From NCBI GenBank assembly GCA_013399305.1, contig VXAI01000009.1, positions 1 through 64,000 of the forward strand: a stretch of 64,000 bases of DNA. The letters are read 5' to 3'. A program made the translations under genes and the position numbers. Of this stretch, positions 25,700 through 37,900 are shown in pieces; position 1 is the stretch's first letter; each line of letters begins with the position of its first letter. Under the pieces are notes generated by a model that searched no databases, had not been told where the DNA came from, and saw only the letters and a list, made by a program, of their open reading frames with translations. The stretch comes from Rostratula benghalensis (taxonomy: Eukaryota; Chordata; Aves; Charadriiformes; Rostratulidae).

Positions 25700-28600
25700 T
25701 CACTTGCTGGCGAAGGCCATGATTTGCTCCTGAAAGAGGAGAAGAAAAAGATAAGTAACTCATAAATTGGTATGAAGCATACGCTCTAGAAAGCAGCTGT
25801 AGTCTCCTTCCCTTTTACATATATACACACAGACACTGCTTTGTCAGCCTTTCTAGCCAAGTGCAGAGCACCTACCCCTCTACGCTAGAAAATTAAAGAT
25901 GCAGCACATTCCTTCTCAAGTAACACAAAACAGAGGTGTTTCCAACAAGTTCTGTGCTCAGAAAAGGAGTCTTCATTTTGTTTTCTGCTTTAAATAGAGA
26001 AATAGGAAAAAAATTTTGAGCACTGAAGCAGCACCATCTTGCCAGTGGCAAGGTTCCTTCTCCTCAGGCATCTACTGCTCTTCAACTCAGTGTCTTAACT
26101 GTGACCGTAACACAAAGGAAACAGGCCACCCGTGTTTAATACGTAGGTGGTGACTTCATTTGTGGAATCAAACATTCAAATCCAGAAATGAAGAAGCTAA
26201 TTTAAGCCTGAACCTCCTCACCGCTGCCTTCCTCTGGCAACTTCCATTATAGAGACTCACCCTTCTGCCACGAGGGAACAATTTCACAAGGCAAAACAGC
26301 ACAGGAAGAAGTGATCCGAGCTGCACATCACATCTGTCAAGTCACCAGATGTCTTATTCTTTAGTGAAGATGTGTCTTGATAGGATTGGTTTTTAATAGA
26401 GCATTTCTGGAGTGCAGTTAAAGGTTCCACGTGTTCATTCCACAGCAAATAAAGCCAGAGGCTCCTAATCTCTTAACTACAGAGTACAGATGCTTAGATC
26501 CCTTGTCTTCCCTTGTGCTGCAGGAGAAATCGATTACTACTGAGCCACCAGTTATTTAGGAACTCCTCAGGACACAAAACTGCTGTGTGAACAAGTTAAA
26601 ATTTTCCTACCAAAAATGTTTCATAAAAATAATTTCCATCAGTTTGTTTCAAGGATAGTTCAGCCCTCGCTAAAGCCAGATTCTTACTTTGACAGGAGGC
26701 AGGGCGTTTGTTGCTTGCAGTCCCCATGTCCTCAGCAGCACCAAGGGAGCCAGCCTGGTGGAGTAAAGCCTCTTTAGCACATCAGTAGCTGCTATCAAGG
26801 AGACGTTGTGCCTCTGACGTTCTGTCTCAAACTTTAACAGATGTTTTAAGGAGCCTGGAAGAAATAGTTGAATGCTTCTATTAAAACTGACTCCTCACAA
26901 ACAACTGGGTAATCCATCTTATCTATATAGCAGTCTCCACTGACAACTGCAAACAGAAAGAGAACAGAGAAATCATCCTTACATCAGCTAGTGGTCTTCA
27001 TCTCACCACCTCTTTAACTACCATCCTGCAGAATTTTTCTTTTTTTTAAAGCAGCTTTGAAATTTGTGGGATGAAAAGCTGTATCTGAGAACCTTTAATT
27101 GCTCCACAGCCAACAGACATCACAACAGTTTTGTTTCAAAGATGCTCATGCCTTTGAAACACGAGGTAGCAGCAGGCTTAACCTGCAGCCAAGAAAACAC
27201 TTGTCCTGATGTTAGCAGAGAAGCCTGCAAGAGACTCATCATCTTTCTGCTGCTTGGTTGTCTTGGATGCTTACCCAGATCGCTGCCATTGAAGGCTGCT
27301 GCACTGAGGTGATGAGCTAAACATGCAATATCACCAAAGCCCAGGTTTACACCTTGTCCTGCGAGTGGGTGGACTCTGTGGGCTGCATCCCTGGAGGGAG
27401 AGAAGACAGACATTTATATCCCTTCTTGAAGAAAGCCATAATGGCTGACAAAGCCCAGGAGGGATCGGTGTAGCACCCCTCACCTCTTTGCCATCACCAC
27501 CCCCTTCCAGCAGCAGCAGGCAGAAAGAGTACTTTATCCAGTACCTCCTTGCATGCTGTGCTGAGCTACCTGACTGTCCCTCTAGTTGTAAGAAGCAAGA
27601 CAAAGGGGAAAGAACAAAAAACAGTTCTGAAGGGAAAACTGAGATGAGAAGCCAAAGTCCTCTCAGATCAGAGGAATGGGTCTTAATGGTTTTGTAAGTG
27701 ACTTCAGCACAACAGGAAGTCTGTCATTGGCACATTTCACAAACACAGATGGACATCACAAATACAAAGGAGAAGTGGGATATCCTTGGATAGAAACAAA
27801 ACTGGGTTCTTTTATGAGCAGATTTATCTGTAAAGGACAAAGCCAGCCATATTGATGAGGGAGTCTTAAAGTTGGAGAAGTGAAATGGAGTTTGGGTATG
27901 AAATGCAGGATCATGAGCTTTAACAAGCTGCAAAGTGCAGAACACTCCCAAGCACAGAGTGGCTCACAAGTTGGAAAGATGAGAAGTGACTGCAGTGTAA
28001 CACGGCATCTAAGAATTCCTAGAAGCTGTCAGTGTCTTGCAGCTGTGGCAAAGCAAAAAGTACAGACAACCTTGGAACGTAAAAGATATTTTCCTATTTC
28101 TATAAATGACCATGCAAAAGCCTATGACATCCCATCCAGGATAATTTATAGAATCATAGAATGCTTAGAGTTGGAAGGGACCTTAATTTGTAAGTTTTGT
28201 CATTTGTGTTCAAGAAAGGTGAATTTAAACCTCAAACTGGTACAGAGAATGGCTACTACATTTGGGGAAGTACAGGTCCAGCATGAGACACTTTTTTCAA
28301 CACGCTATACAAAGCAGAAAGGGGAAATAATTATCTCACAATTTACATAAAAATCACCAACAATGGACAGAGACTCAAAAAAACAGACACTCATACAAAA
28401 GGACTTTGCTGGCACAAGAGCACGTAGCACAAACTGGGCCTGGATAAAGTCAAGCTGGAACTGTAAGTTGTTTCTAACCACCTCATTTGTTGACCGGGTG
28501 TCGTTACTTCTAACCACAAGCCACCCACTCCCACAAGGGGCTGCCTCCGTGGACCTCACCCGATAAGAGCCACGCGGTGCTGGACGTACTCCGTCGCGTG

Positions 28601-31600
28601 CCCCATTCCAAGAGGGAACATGGCTCGGCTCTCCGGATCTACCTCAGCAACACTGGGGGGCAGCTGACGGACTGCAGTCCCCGAGGGTCTCAGGAGTGCA
28701 ATAGCAGAAAAAAAAAAAAAACCAGCAGTATCAATGAAGTCAGAGTGGTTTACGTTGCTCCACTAAAAAAAAAAAAAACCCCAAAAAAAAACCCCCTTTA
28801 CATGTTAACCCAAACTAGACACATAAAAAAGCCCAGCTGAAAAAACTGAATGAGCTCCAAATACTGATTGTTAACCATTTGGACAAAACTACAGAGCAGA
28901 AGAAACTATCTTCATTGTTTTGGGACACACAAGTTTCTAACGAGGAGGAACCTATCCTTCCCACCTTTTGGAAATTTAGTTCCGCTTCTTCTATTGCTTT
29001 CAGAACTCACCTAATTGAGTCCTAAGGGGCCATCCTTTCTTTGCCAAGTGTCTCTAATATTGTCCTCACCAGAGGAAGAACTTGAGAATCCACCTCTCCC
29101 ATTACTACCCTTTAAGCTGTAGGGTCCCTCACGATTACAACAAAGTCAGCCTCATACCTGCCACGAGGCACGTACTCACAAAGGCAGAGTTGATGCTGTC
29201 CACAAAACTTTCTTCATCCATAGAGAGAAGTTCTGATGCGTGTTCATGAGATGTAGACCAGACCAGAGAGCTGGCAGTGTCAGACAGCTAGTTTAAGATA
29301 ATGTCAAAGGTAAGTATCAAGCAAAAAAGAAGCAAAAATAAACGATCAATGCAAAGATTTCCCTGCTGCCCTGCCCCACACCAGTCCCTCTGCACATCAG
29401 TCCTCCAGCCCAGCTTGCTACAAGTGGGAAACACCAAGGATAATGTGAGAGGCAGGAGGGGAAAGCAAATACAATAACTGAAAGTCCTGTGAGACAGAAC
29501 CAACACAAAAAAGCACAGACAAGGCTACTAGAATAACAAAATACAAAAATCCAAAGACCACAGGTCATCTTACCGGAAGAAGTGCAATTGGCCCCGTGGG
29601 AAGGAACCTCTGCCACGCTACATTATTGTCTGTGGCCTACAGCGGGAAGAAGTGGACAGTTCAAATTAGTGACCTGGATCACCCACTTAAGCTGTTCTGC
29701 TGCTTATGGAACAGCCAATCTGCAGAGCGTCACCTCAGACAAATGAAGAGTTGCCACCACAGCTGACTGGTCATATCGATGCTCAACGTTCTTAATTTTG
29801 GCTTCCTTACGGACTACAGAGTTATGACCATCTGCCCCAATCTGCAAAACAAAGAGATACAAAGCCACCTCTTCAGCAGCTCCTAAGAAAGCCAATAGCC
29901 CAATCTACAAACCTCAGCCAGCCCCTTCTGCTCTTGCCCAATTCAGCAGAGTCTTGTTGCCTCAGGTACAGAAAAGCCTATGCACGGTTTCCCATAGCAT
30001 CCCTGACAGAATTAGCCACTCACCTCACTCGAGCCCTCCACGTGGGTGGAGCGGCACACACGGATTCAGAACCAAATCCAGTGGAAAGGACTTGGGCAAG
30101 AGATGGCGCCTGATCAACAGAAATACAAAGTTTAGTTACCAGCAGTTTGGTCTGAAGTCTGCGTCCATCAGCTAACTCAATTTGCACCCAAGGGCTTGTG
30201 TCACAGCTGTGAGAGGGAAGGGGCCAGGTATACCCGACTGCTCTGCTCCTGTAGAAAACCTCCACCCGGTCTGATGGGAACACAAAGTACTGTGGTCACA
30301 GCAGGATACAGACATGAAAAAAAAAGGAAACATCACTACAACAGCAAAGGCCACACATGTCTCAATGGCACCCTAAGAGCTGACCCTACAATGCTCAAAA
30401 GCACCCTGGAAGAACAGGATGTGGCCAACCCCTTGTCAGTGCAAGGCCTGGTCTGGATAGAAAGCTACAGATCCTTTAATTAAGTCTTTTTGGAGAGTTC
30501 TGCAGAACTACATATGCAACTCTTTTCTTGTTGTGTAGCCTTCAGAAGACAGATTTCTCCCTCCCCACCAATTCAAAAAGTGTCTATGTCTCTGTATGTT
30601 ACACAACAGAAGGCAGGAAATGAAATATTAAAGAAGTTGTCCACTACCTGCTACTGCATCTAACTGTTTTGTGAGAGCAGACATGATGACATCATTCTCC
30701 ACTATGTAACCCATGTCATCTAAGTCATCTTTCTCAAAAACGATCATGGCTTCTGAACAAGCATCCCAAACCTACAAAGAAAAAATAAATTAATGAAGCT
30801 ACATGATAAATAAGTGCTGTTCCTTTCAGGGACTATAAATATATCCATCTTAACAGGTACAGGAGGCAGCAATCTTGAAATACACAACTAGAGGAAAATC
30901 CTGGATTACTGTCCATTCCCAGCTACTGAAGTACATCACATAATTCCTTTCGTATACTGATCTAGCTTCATCTCAAAAACTAACTGCAAAGAAAGTTTTT
31001 TATCCCTACTTTCCTGTTACATAATTAAAATATAAAGCTACCCCACCACCCTGTTGTGGGTTAACACCAGCAGGCAGCTCAGCACCACGCAGCTGCTCGC
31101 CCATTCCCCACAGTGGGGTGGGGAGGAGAACCAGAGGGTAAAAGGGTGAAAACTCATGGGTTGAGACGAAGTCAGTTTAATAAGCAAAGCAAAAGCTGCA
31201 TGTGTAAGCAAAGGAAAATAAGGAAATAATTCACAACTTCCCATCAGTAGGAAGGTGTTCAACCATATCCAGGAAAGCAGGGCTTGATCATGTACAACAG
31301 TTACTTGGGAAGACAAAGACCTTAACTCTGATCGCCCCTGGCCTTCCTCCTTTTTTCCCCAGCTTTTATTGCTGCTGAGCATGATGTCAGATGGTGTGGG
31401 ATATCCCTGCGGGGTTGGCTGTCCCAGCTGGGCCCCCTCTCAGCTTCTTGTGCACCCCCAGCCTGCTCGCTGGCAGGGCTGTGTGAGAAGCAGAGAAGGC
31501 CTTGGTGCAGTGTGAGCGCTGCTCAGCAATAGCTGATAGACACCCATGTTATCAACAGTTGTCATCACAGATCCAAACCACAGCACCATACAAGCTACTA

Positions 31601-34526
31601 TGAAGAAAATTAACTCTATTCCCAGCCAAAACTATCCCACACCTTTACCTTTAGTTCCTGACTAGTAACATCCCTCAATATCTACAGCTTCCTTTAGTAA
31701 TCAGCCTTTCATCCTGTAACATCAGGACTGAGGTTTTTTGAGTAGACCGCTGCCCCCCCAAAAAAGTAAGAACCATCATAAGGATGACCTGCCCTTTGCC
31801 AAAAAAACCCCAACCCCATTTGGGTCATCAATGTAAGTATTTCTGAGAATTCAAAGTAGACAGACACGTAGTATAATTGCAGCCCTGAGTAAGGCACCTG
31901 CATTCGCCGGAATGGTTTGAGTCTCAGGCTGCAGACATGATCCCAGGCACCAAAACCTAAAAGAGAAAAAGGACATAAATACCCAGAGGTGCAGCTTCAC
32001 GTGTGGCATTGAGACCCAAACAAAACTGAAGCTCGCTCCCCACTCTCCTCTTCCCTCCCTGACAATCAACACCCAGACTCTGCCTGCACCATCACTAGAC
32101 AGGGCCAGGTCTACCTCTGTACTTTCCCAGCTCCAGCATCACAACATTTTACTGTTAACCCGAGCCCATCGAAAGGAAAAGAGAGCTTTCCATGAACAAC
32201 CTGACTTAACAGTCAACTCTCACTGCCCTACCACCGAGCAATAAAACAAGCGCAGAAATGCATCAGGGCCATCATTCTTTAGAACATTTCTTTCTCCACG
32301 AGGAATCAAGGCTCAAATCTGCCTTTAAAATGAAAATTCATCAGAAGTGAGTTACCGGACTACAGAGCATTGAGCACGTGCTTCTTCTGTGAGCAGAACA
32401 TTCCAGACGCGATAGAGAGCACCTCACAACCTTTCACTAATCCAATGTCACAAATATTTATAGAACAAATGAGACCAACATACCAGGACACAAATCTCTG
32501 CTATCAAGAGAAGCCTGATTTAATCACCACAATTACGCATATAGAATGCTAAGAGGAAAAGGCAAATAATTCTGTCGAGGATGAAGACGACACATGCTCA
32601 ACAAGGGCTTTTTTAAAACACAATACAAACAGCTCGAGTAGAGTGTCAAAAACACACACAGTAGAAACTACACTTACTGCTTAGGAGTGTTGCTGATCCT
32701 GGGGAGATGGAACTGACCCTGTTACTGTAACTGTCCGGCACGCGACCGTATTCCTTCCTGGGGCCAGCCTCCAGCAAAGCGATCTTCTTACCGTGGAAGT
32801 GGATATCATGCCCTAAAGTAAGCAAATGCAGGCTTTCTTACAATGTTCCTGCCAAAAACCTCATTTCTCACTCCTCTGTCAGTAATGCCTATGGTTTTTT
32901 GTACTAAGATAGAGTAGGTGCATACCTTAATAAAGAATTTTTTTACAATACAGGTTTTACAATACAGGTTTGGACGAGGCAGGTAAACTTCTGTACTTTA
33001 AAGCTTTATGACTGCAATCCTGCTATTGAGACTGACAATCTTTTTGCAGTTACAAAGTTTAAACCATTTCTTTTTGTCCAAAGTTTACATTTTTTGTACA
33101 AATCTCTGCATATTTTGCTATGAAACCTCACTACTGAAGTATTGGCGAGTGAAATCTGCAGTGTTTACTCCAAGCACAGAATACATTGTTCAGAGCTTAA
33201 ACAGACAGTCACTAATTAGAAGGAAATCAAAATATTCTGTCCTCCCTATGTTTTCTTTGTCCTCATATTCACACAGTGGAATGGCAGGGGCAGTTTAGAC
33301 TTTAACTTTCAGCTGAAGAGGAGCGAAACAAATTGAAGAGATGAAGCAAAAAGTAACTCACAGCGCAGCTGAATTAGCCATGGTTGCTGCCTCTCACCAT
33401 TACAGCTCTGGAAGGTACCAAGACCAGTGGTATCCTCAACGTATTTTCTAGATTAACCATAACAAAACCTCATCTTTTGAAAGGTTATCCTTAGCTATCA
33501 CTGCTGTAGGAGATCCTTATGCTGTCTCAACTCCACTCCAGTCACCTTTAACAATACAAGCAGAACAATGGCAGGTTTACAAGGGAAACCCTTACACTTG
33601 CAAAGCATTTATTGCTTAAACCTTTGCTCTTTTGCTCATCTCTCTATTTTTCTCTCTAGACTTGTCACTTTTACACCCTTCTGAATCAACACTGCAAATA
33701 AAGCAGCAGCCAGTACTCTCAGACCTCCAGTGACACAAACCAAGCACAAATCCAATTGAACTTGGTATTTCCACGTTGAAAATGCAGGGCTGGAGAACGA
33801 AACTTAGGGTAAGAAAAGCAACAGTGGCTGAAATCATCCCTCAGTGGTTTAAGGGTGAACACGTCTGGCAGGAACACTACAAGTAGCCCACAGAATTCAA
33901 AGGACCGGCTACATCAGGGTAAGGTTCGTCACAGGGATTCAGAGAGGCTCCTCACAGTCCCCTCACAAGAGGATGCGGGAGTAAGGACATACCCCCACCC
34001 CCCCGCGGGATCTCAAACGCGAAGACCCTAAATGCTAACCACGTGGTTACCTCGCAGTCACCAGCGGCCATTAACACTTAAGGGCGACTTAGGAAAGTAC
34101 CCAGCGCTCCGCAGGCTGAGACTCTTGGGTCTACTCCCAGCTCTAAGTTTTTGTGCAACTGGCGAGGGACAGGGAGGGCAGCGGGACACAAACCCCGCAC
34201 TCACAAACCAGGGCGCAGGAGGCCCAAATACCTCCGAGATCTTACGGCACCGCGGCAGGAGAGCGCGACGGCCGCCGGCCCGTTTGCTGTGGCCGCAGAC
34301 ACGGCCGGGCCGGGCCGGGCCGGGCCGGAGGCACCTGCGACGCCGAGAAGGTCACAGCCTTACCCAGCGCTGCGGCCATGGCGCTCCCGACCATACCCCC
34401 GCCCGACACCACCACATCGTAGAGCGGCGGGGAGGCGGTGGCGACAGAGCGGAGCCGGGCCCGCGGGCCGGCCCGCAGCCGCCCACAGAACGGAGACAAC
34501 AGCCCCCGACAGCAGACGGCCGCCAT
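25700..34526 (-). CDS. COQ6: COQ6, ubiquinone biosynthesis flavin monooxygenase
   Basis: COQ6 is the FAD-dependent monooxygenase that hydroxylates the benzoquinone ring at C5 during coenzyme Q synthesis, on the matrix side of the mitochondrial inner membrane within the CoQ complex (established). Coding exons in transcript order: 34526-34364, 32812-32678, 31956-31898, 30771-30648, 30270-30140, 29841-29734, 29636-29574, 29287-29180, 28762-28560, 27390-27275, 26854-26688, 25729-25700. All phases close to give 468 aa, the human length. An Arg-rich N-terminus fits a mitochondrial presequence. The FAD motifs are visible: [11 protein letters not shown] (39-49, dinucleotide fold), GADGHNS (206-212, DG motif) and [14 protein letters not shown] (365-378, GD motif). 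The start aligns with human MAA; an in-frame ATG 63 bases upstream (34589) is an alternative. The ninth coding exon contains a T14 run (see separate entry). A solo LTR and a CR1 scrap lie in introns. Confidence 0.95.
28145..28184 (-). repeat. CR1 3'-end scrap
   Basis: AGAATCATAGAATGCTTAGA followed by GTTGGAAGGGACCTTAA is the inverted CR1 3' terminus, only about 40 bp long. It lies in a COQ6 intron. It is the tail of a 156-codon open frame (27880-28350) that I therefore do not call a gene. Confidence 0.8.
28560..28762 (-). CDS. COQ6: COQ6 coding exon 9 with T14 homopolymer
   Basis: The exon encodes residues 298-364, starting [14 protein letters not shown] and continuing into [20 protein letters not shown] and [11 protein letters not shown]. 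Between DTAG and SAIALL the minus strand has 14 consecutive T (28708-28721), read as GGT-TTT x4-TCT. This gives four Phe at 312-315. The total length equals the human exon product, so the run keeps frame. The acceptor at 28763 follows a T13 tract. A second AG (CTGCAG just above 28671) preceded by the T run mimics a splice acceptor. I rejected it because the sequence between aligns with human COQ6. Confidence 0.85.
31052..31639 (-). mobile_element. Solo LTR, avian ERVL-type
   Basis: A 588-bp element starts TGTTGTGGGTTAACACCAGC and ends CCAAAACTATCCCA on the + strand, so TG...CA termini are present. The flanks 31047-31051 (CACCC) and 31640-31644 (CACCT) look like a 5-bp target duplication with one change, as expected for ERVL. 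I recognise the sequence as the highly repeated bird LTR, here inverted relative to its transcribed sense, which reads AATAAAAGCTGGGG on the minus strand. There is no internal retroviral coding sequence. It lies in the COQ6 intron between 30771 and 31898. Confidence 0.8.
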
Positions 34527-34602
34527 CACCAGGGAAGTGACGCCACGCCAACCGCCTCGGAGCGGAAGCGCCCGTGGAAACCATGACAACGCATCCCGAA
34601 CA

Positions 34603-34607
34603 CCAAT
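34603..34607 (+). promoter_or_regulatory. CCAAT box (NF-Y type)
   Basis: ACCAATCAG matches the extended NF-Y consensus. It lies between the two divergent genes. Confidence 0.55.
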
Positions 34608-34693
34608 CAGCGAGCGGCGGGCGCTGGCTGTGTTGAATCTGATTAGCTGTTTGAGGGCAAGAAGGCGGGATTAGAGCGCCGCCGGCTTCGCTG

Positions 34694-34698
34694 ATTGG
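34694..34698 (-). promoter_or_regulatory. Inverted CCAAT box
   Basis: CTGATTGGCC is the reverse of GGCCAATCAG, a strong NF-Y site. It lies 91 bp from the forward CCAAT box and just ahead of the FAM161B 5' exon. Confidence 0.55.
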
Positions 34699-34740
34699 CC
34701 GAAGGCGGGATCGGGTTGGAGGGCTGAGGTGGGGGCCTGC
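34699..34740 (+). other. FAM161B: FAM161B 5' UTR exon (start unknown)
   Basis: The donor GCCTGCAG|GTGAGG at 34740/34741 pairs with the acceptor CTCTTCCAG at 34869. This places a noncoding first exon immediately downstream of the inverted CCAAT box. The left boundary is a guess. Confidence 0.5.
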
Positions 34741-34956
34741 AGGTGAGGGCAACGGCTCGGCCTCGGCGCTCTCGGCTCTACCTCAGCCCCAGCGGCGGCA
34801 GCGACCGGGCATGGAAGTTGGGGTCGTACCCCCGAAACAAACGCTTCTCCATTTTTTTTTCTCTTCCAGGTGACACGGTATCCCCTCAGGCTGCGTGTCC
34901 CCAACCGCCGGGTCTCCCACCGCCGTGTGAGGAGGAGCAGGGAGCAGCCTTTCAGG

Positions 34957-37900
34957 ATGGGAGGGCGGCGATCTCCAATAGAACCGGGCCTGCCGTGCCA
35001 GGCCACGGTAATGGGTGAGCCCGGGTTATCCCAAGTGGATGAGGAGCTCCAGGGTTTCATGCGGGAGGCGGCAATTCTGCGTGACAAGCTGCGGCAGGCT
35101 CTCAGGTAGGATGGTACCTGGTGAGGGTGGCAAAATGGCACAGGAGATTCCTGACCAGTGACAAGGCAGAGCATGAAGTCCCAAGGTGCATGTGTGTAGC
35201 ACCAAAAGGCTGGCCACAAACTTGGTTGCAGATGGGAGGATGGGGCCAACAGCTGCCCATGTAACCTGCATTTGCACAAAACATGAGCAAACACAATCCC
35301 AGAGCTGCTTGTCAGCTAATCACACTTCACATTTACAAGCAGATTACACACATTTCTATCCAATGTCCACTCTTCAGAGCTGTGGGGTCTCCAACATCTA
35401 CCTCTTCCACCTCTTGTCTTTCTCTGTGGTTAGTCCAGCTTGAAGTTCCCTAGCAGGTGAGACACACACTCTCTTAGAAATGAAATACTTTATGAAGACC
35501 AGACTGCATCAATCACCAGGCAAGTGCACTGACAAGAAGCTTGTTTATACGTGACCAGCACCTTCTGTTTCCCCCTTTTTCCTATTGTCCTGTTCTTGCT
35601 CCACCCTGATCCACCTTGATCCTTCCTTTTACTTGCATTTATTCCTTCCATATATATCTCATAATTTTTACTCAGTTTCACAATCACCCTCAAGCATCCT
35701 GTGAGAAGTGTGCTATTTCAATGAAATCCGTGACGCTCTTGGGGTACTTTTCTTATCATCAGTTACATGGTCTTATCATCTACAAAGTTTCCAGCTGGAC
35801 CTCTTAAGAGTTGCATGAAAGCTGTTCCTTGCAATGGCCCTTCCATTAGCATCATAGGAAATCTGTTACTGTTGGTTAGGATTTGTGCATCTGTATGCTG
35901 AATTAATTGCCTCTGCTGAGTTGTCTTTTATGTTGAATAGGTATCAGCCACGTATCCCTAAAGGTGGAACTTTCTGGTTTACCTGTGGCCTTTCTGGCAG
36001 TAGAGTGCTCACAGTGTAATAAATTGCATTGCAAAGCTAAGTAGGCATAACCACCGTGTTATGTATGGAAAATGGAAATCAAGCACAGCTCTGCTCATGA
36101 ACTTTGGTAGCAAAGCAAAATGTAGAGCCCAAGAATGATAAGCCCTAGGCCTGTTTTTTAATGACCAGCTTGGCTATGGTGTCTTTCTCTTAATCAACAA
36201 TGTCTCCCTTCTTTTAATTCTATTTTTTTTTTTTTAATAATTTCCCTTATTTCCCCTTCATAATGTCTTTGTCTTAGTCATACATCTGGTAACAAAAGGC
36301 AGTCCAGTTCTTTGATCGACCTCACCTCGGACAGTGCCTGGGATCAGCAAAAGCCTCACTCATTTCCTAAATCCCGCTTGAGGCCCAAAAGTGCTTCATC
36401 TCCCTGGATTCCTTCCATCACCATCCCTCAGCCGTTTGAAATGACGCTGCGAGAGGCTCGCAAAAAGTCCCAGTTGATGAAGTCATACATGTTTCTTGAA
36501 GTAGACCAACAGAGAGACAAAAGGCAAAGCCAGGATGAAGCTGAATGTCAGAAACAGTTCCGGGCACAGCCTGTACCTGCCCATGTGTTTTTGCCCCTTT
36601 ATCAGGAAATAATGGAGCAGAACGAGATTCGCAGGCAAATAGCAACACAGAAAAGAAAGGAGCTGCTACTTTCATCCCAGCGGCCCTTCAGTTTCCTGGA
36701 GAAGGAGGAGAAAAAGAAAGAAGCTATCAGACAAAAGTTCCTGGCAGCAGCATCCCCACATGAGATCTCCAAACAGAAGCAAGCCAGTAAAAAAGTTCCA
36801 AAATCTACTTATGACCCACTTCTTGGAGATAAACTCAAAGGTAAAATGCCAGGGCTCTTTCTGTAAAAACAAAACCTTCCCTGCCTGTCCCTTACTGTCT
36901 CTGTACTGGGAGGTAGGATCATGGCCCATTGGGCATGACTTGGGAGTGTAAAGCCAATATCATTACATCCCCTGGTGTTGCCTGGTCTCCTGTGTGTGGC
37001 TGGGCATCACATCTCATCTAAATACCCTTGCAGTAGAGTGTCCTAACTTTGGTGGTCTTGTAACAGGGGCAGCAGCAGCAATTCTGTACCACTCCCCAGC
37101 ACACATGGGTACCTTGAGCTCTGCAGACAGATCTCCATGTACCCCTTTTGCTGCAAATCAGGACAGTTTGGGAATCCTTTCCTGCACTGGATTCCCTACC
37201 TTTGGTTATGCTGAAGGGGCTTAGATGATTTGTGGCACAAACGTGAAGGCAGATGTAATACCAGAAGCGTCCAAAGTCCATGCAGTGTCTTGGAACTGAC
37301 AATTTTCCTCCCACCCAAGTGATCTGTGCTGCACAGGACCCCTAGGAGAAAACCATTTCCTGAGCCCAAATCAGGCAATTACTTTGGTTCTAAGGCACAG
37401 TGCAGTGCTCCAGTCTCTCGTGCCGTTCTCGGATGTTTTCAGTGACCTTCCTGCTCGCTCTCCACCGTCTTATTAAGTGCTAAAACAGGGGAGGTAGGTG
37501 CCAGGACCATTCTAGTCAGAGGGACAGCCAAGGAAATTTTCCTGAATGCTCCCTTTCTTTCAGATGGCTTAACCTCCCCACCCCGAGTTCTAAGTTTGAA
37601 GTAAGCCAGACAGGCTTCAAGCTTGAATATTGGAACTAAACCAATCCTTGATAATCCTCATTGCTCTTCTCACCCCTTTTTATTTTTTTACTGTTTCCCA
37701 CTGATTTTGTCTTGAGTACATACCAGTTCACTTTTCATCCGAAAGCACTGTAAAAAGAGGTAAAAGAGAGGAAAGGACAAGCCATTGCCCTTTTCTATCT
37801 AGTGTATGAGAAGGGAGGAAGAAAGAAAATTTCATCTCAGTCAATGCAAACTTATAGATAGACTCAAAAAAAGGTCTTGTCTTGCAAACAGCAGTATTGA

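Larger units (their letters stand above)
34240..34760. promoter_or_regulatory. COQ6/FAM161B bidirectional CpG promoter
   Basis: A GC-rich block separates the COQ6 start codon (34526, minus) from the FAM161B noncoding exon that ends at 34740 (plus). Only about 200 bp are available for both promoters. There is no TATA box. A CCAAT box (34603-34607) and an inverted one (34694-34698) are present, and CCATGACAAC at 34581-34590 is an X-box half-site. A short (CCGGG)n run at about 34312-34328 falls in COQ6 intron 1. Confidence 0.75.

Noticed and set aside
27880..28350. 156-codon + strand frame antisense to COQ6
   Set aside because: It includes a CR1 3' end (28145-28184), lies within a COQ6 intron, and shows no coding signature.
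28672..28710. Splice acceptor CTGCAG after the T14 run as the true start of a COQ6 exon
   Set aside because: The residues it would remove ([12 protein letters not shown]) align with human COQ6, and the exon from 28762 keeps phase and the human length.
34671..35294. 207-codon minus-strand frame opposite FAM161B exon 1
   Set aside because: It is the shadow of GC-rich promoter and exon sequence. Its start side lies in the FAM161B intron and no domain is visible.
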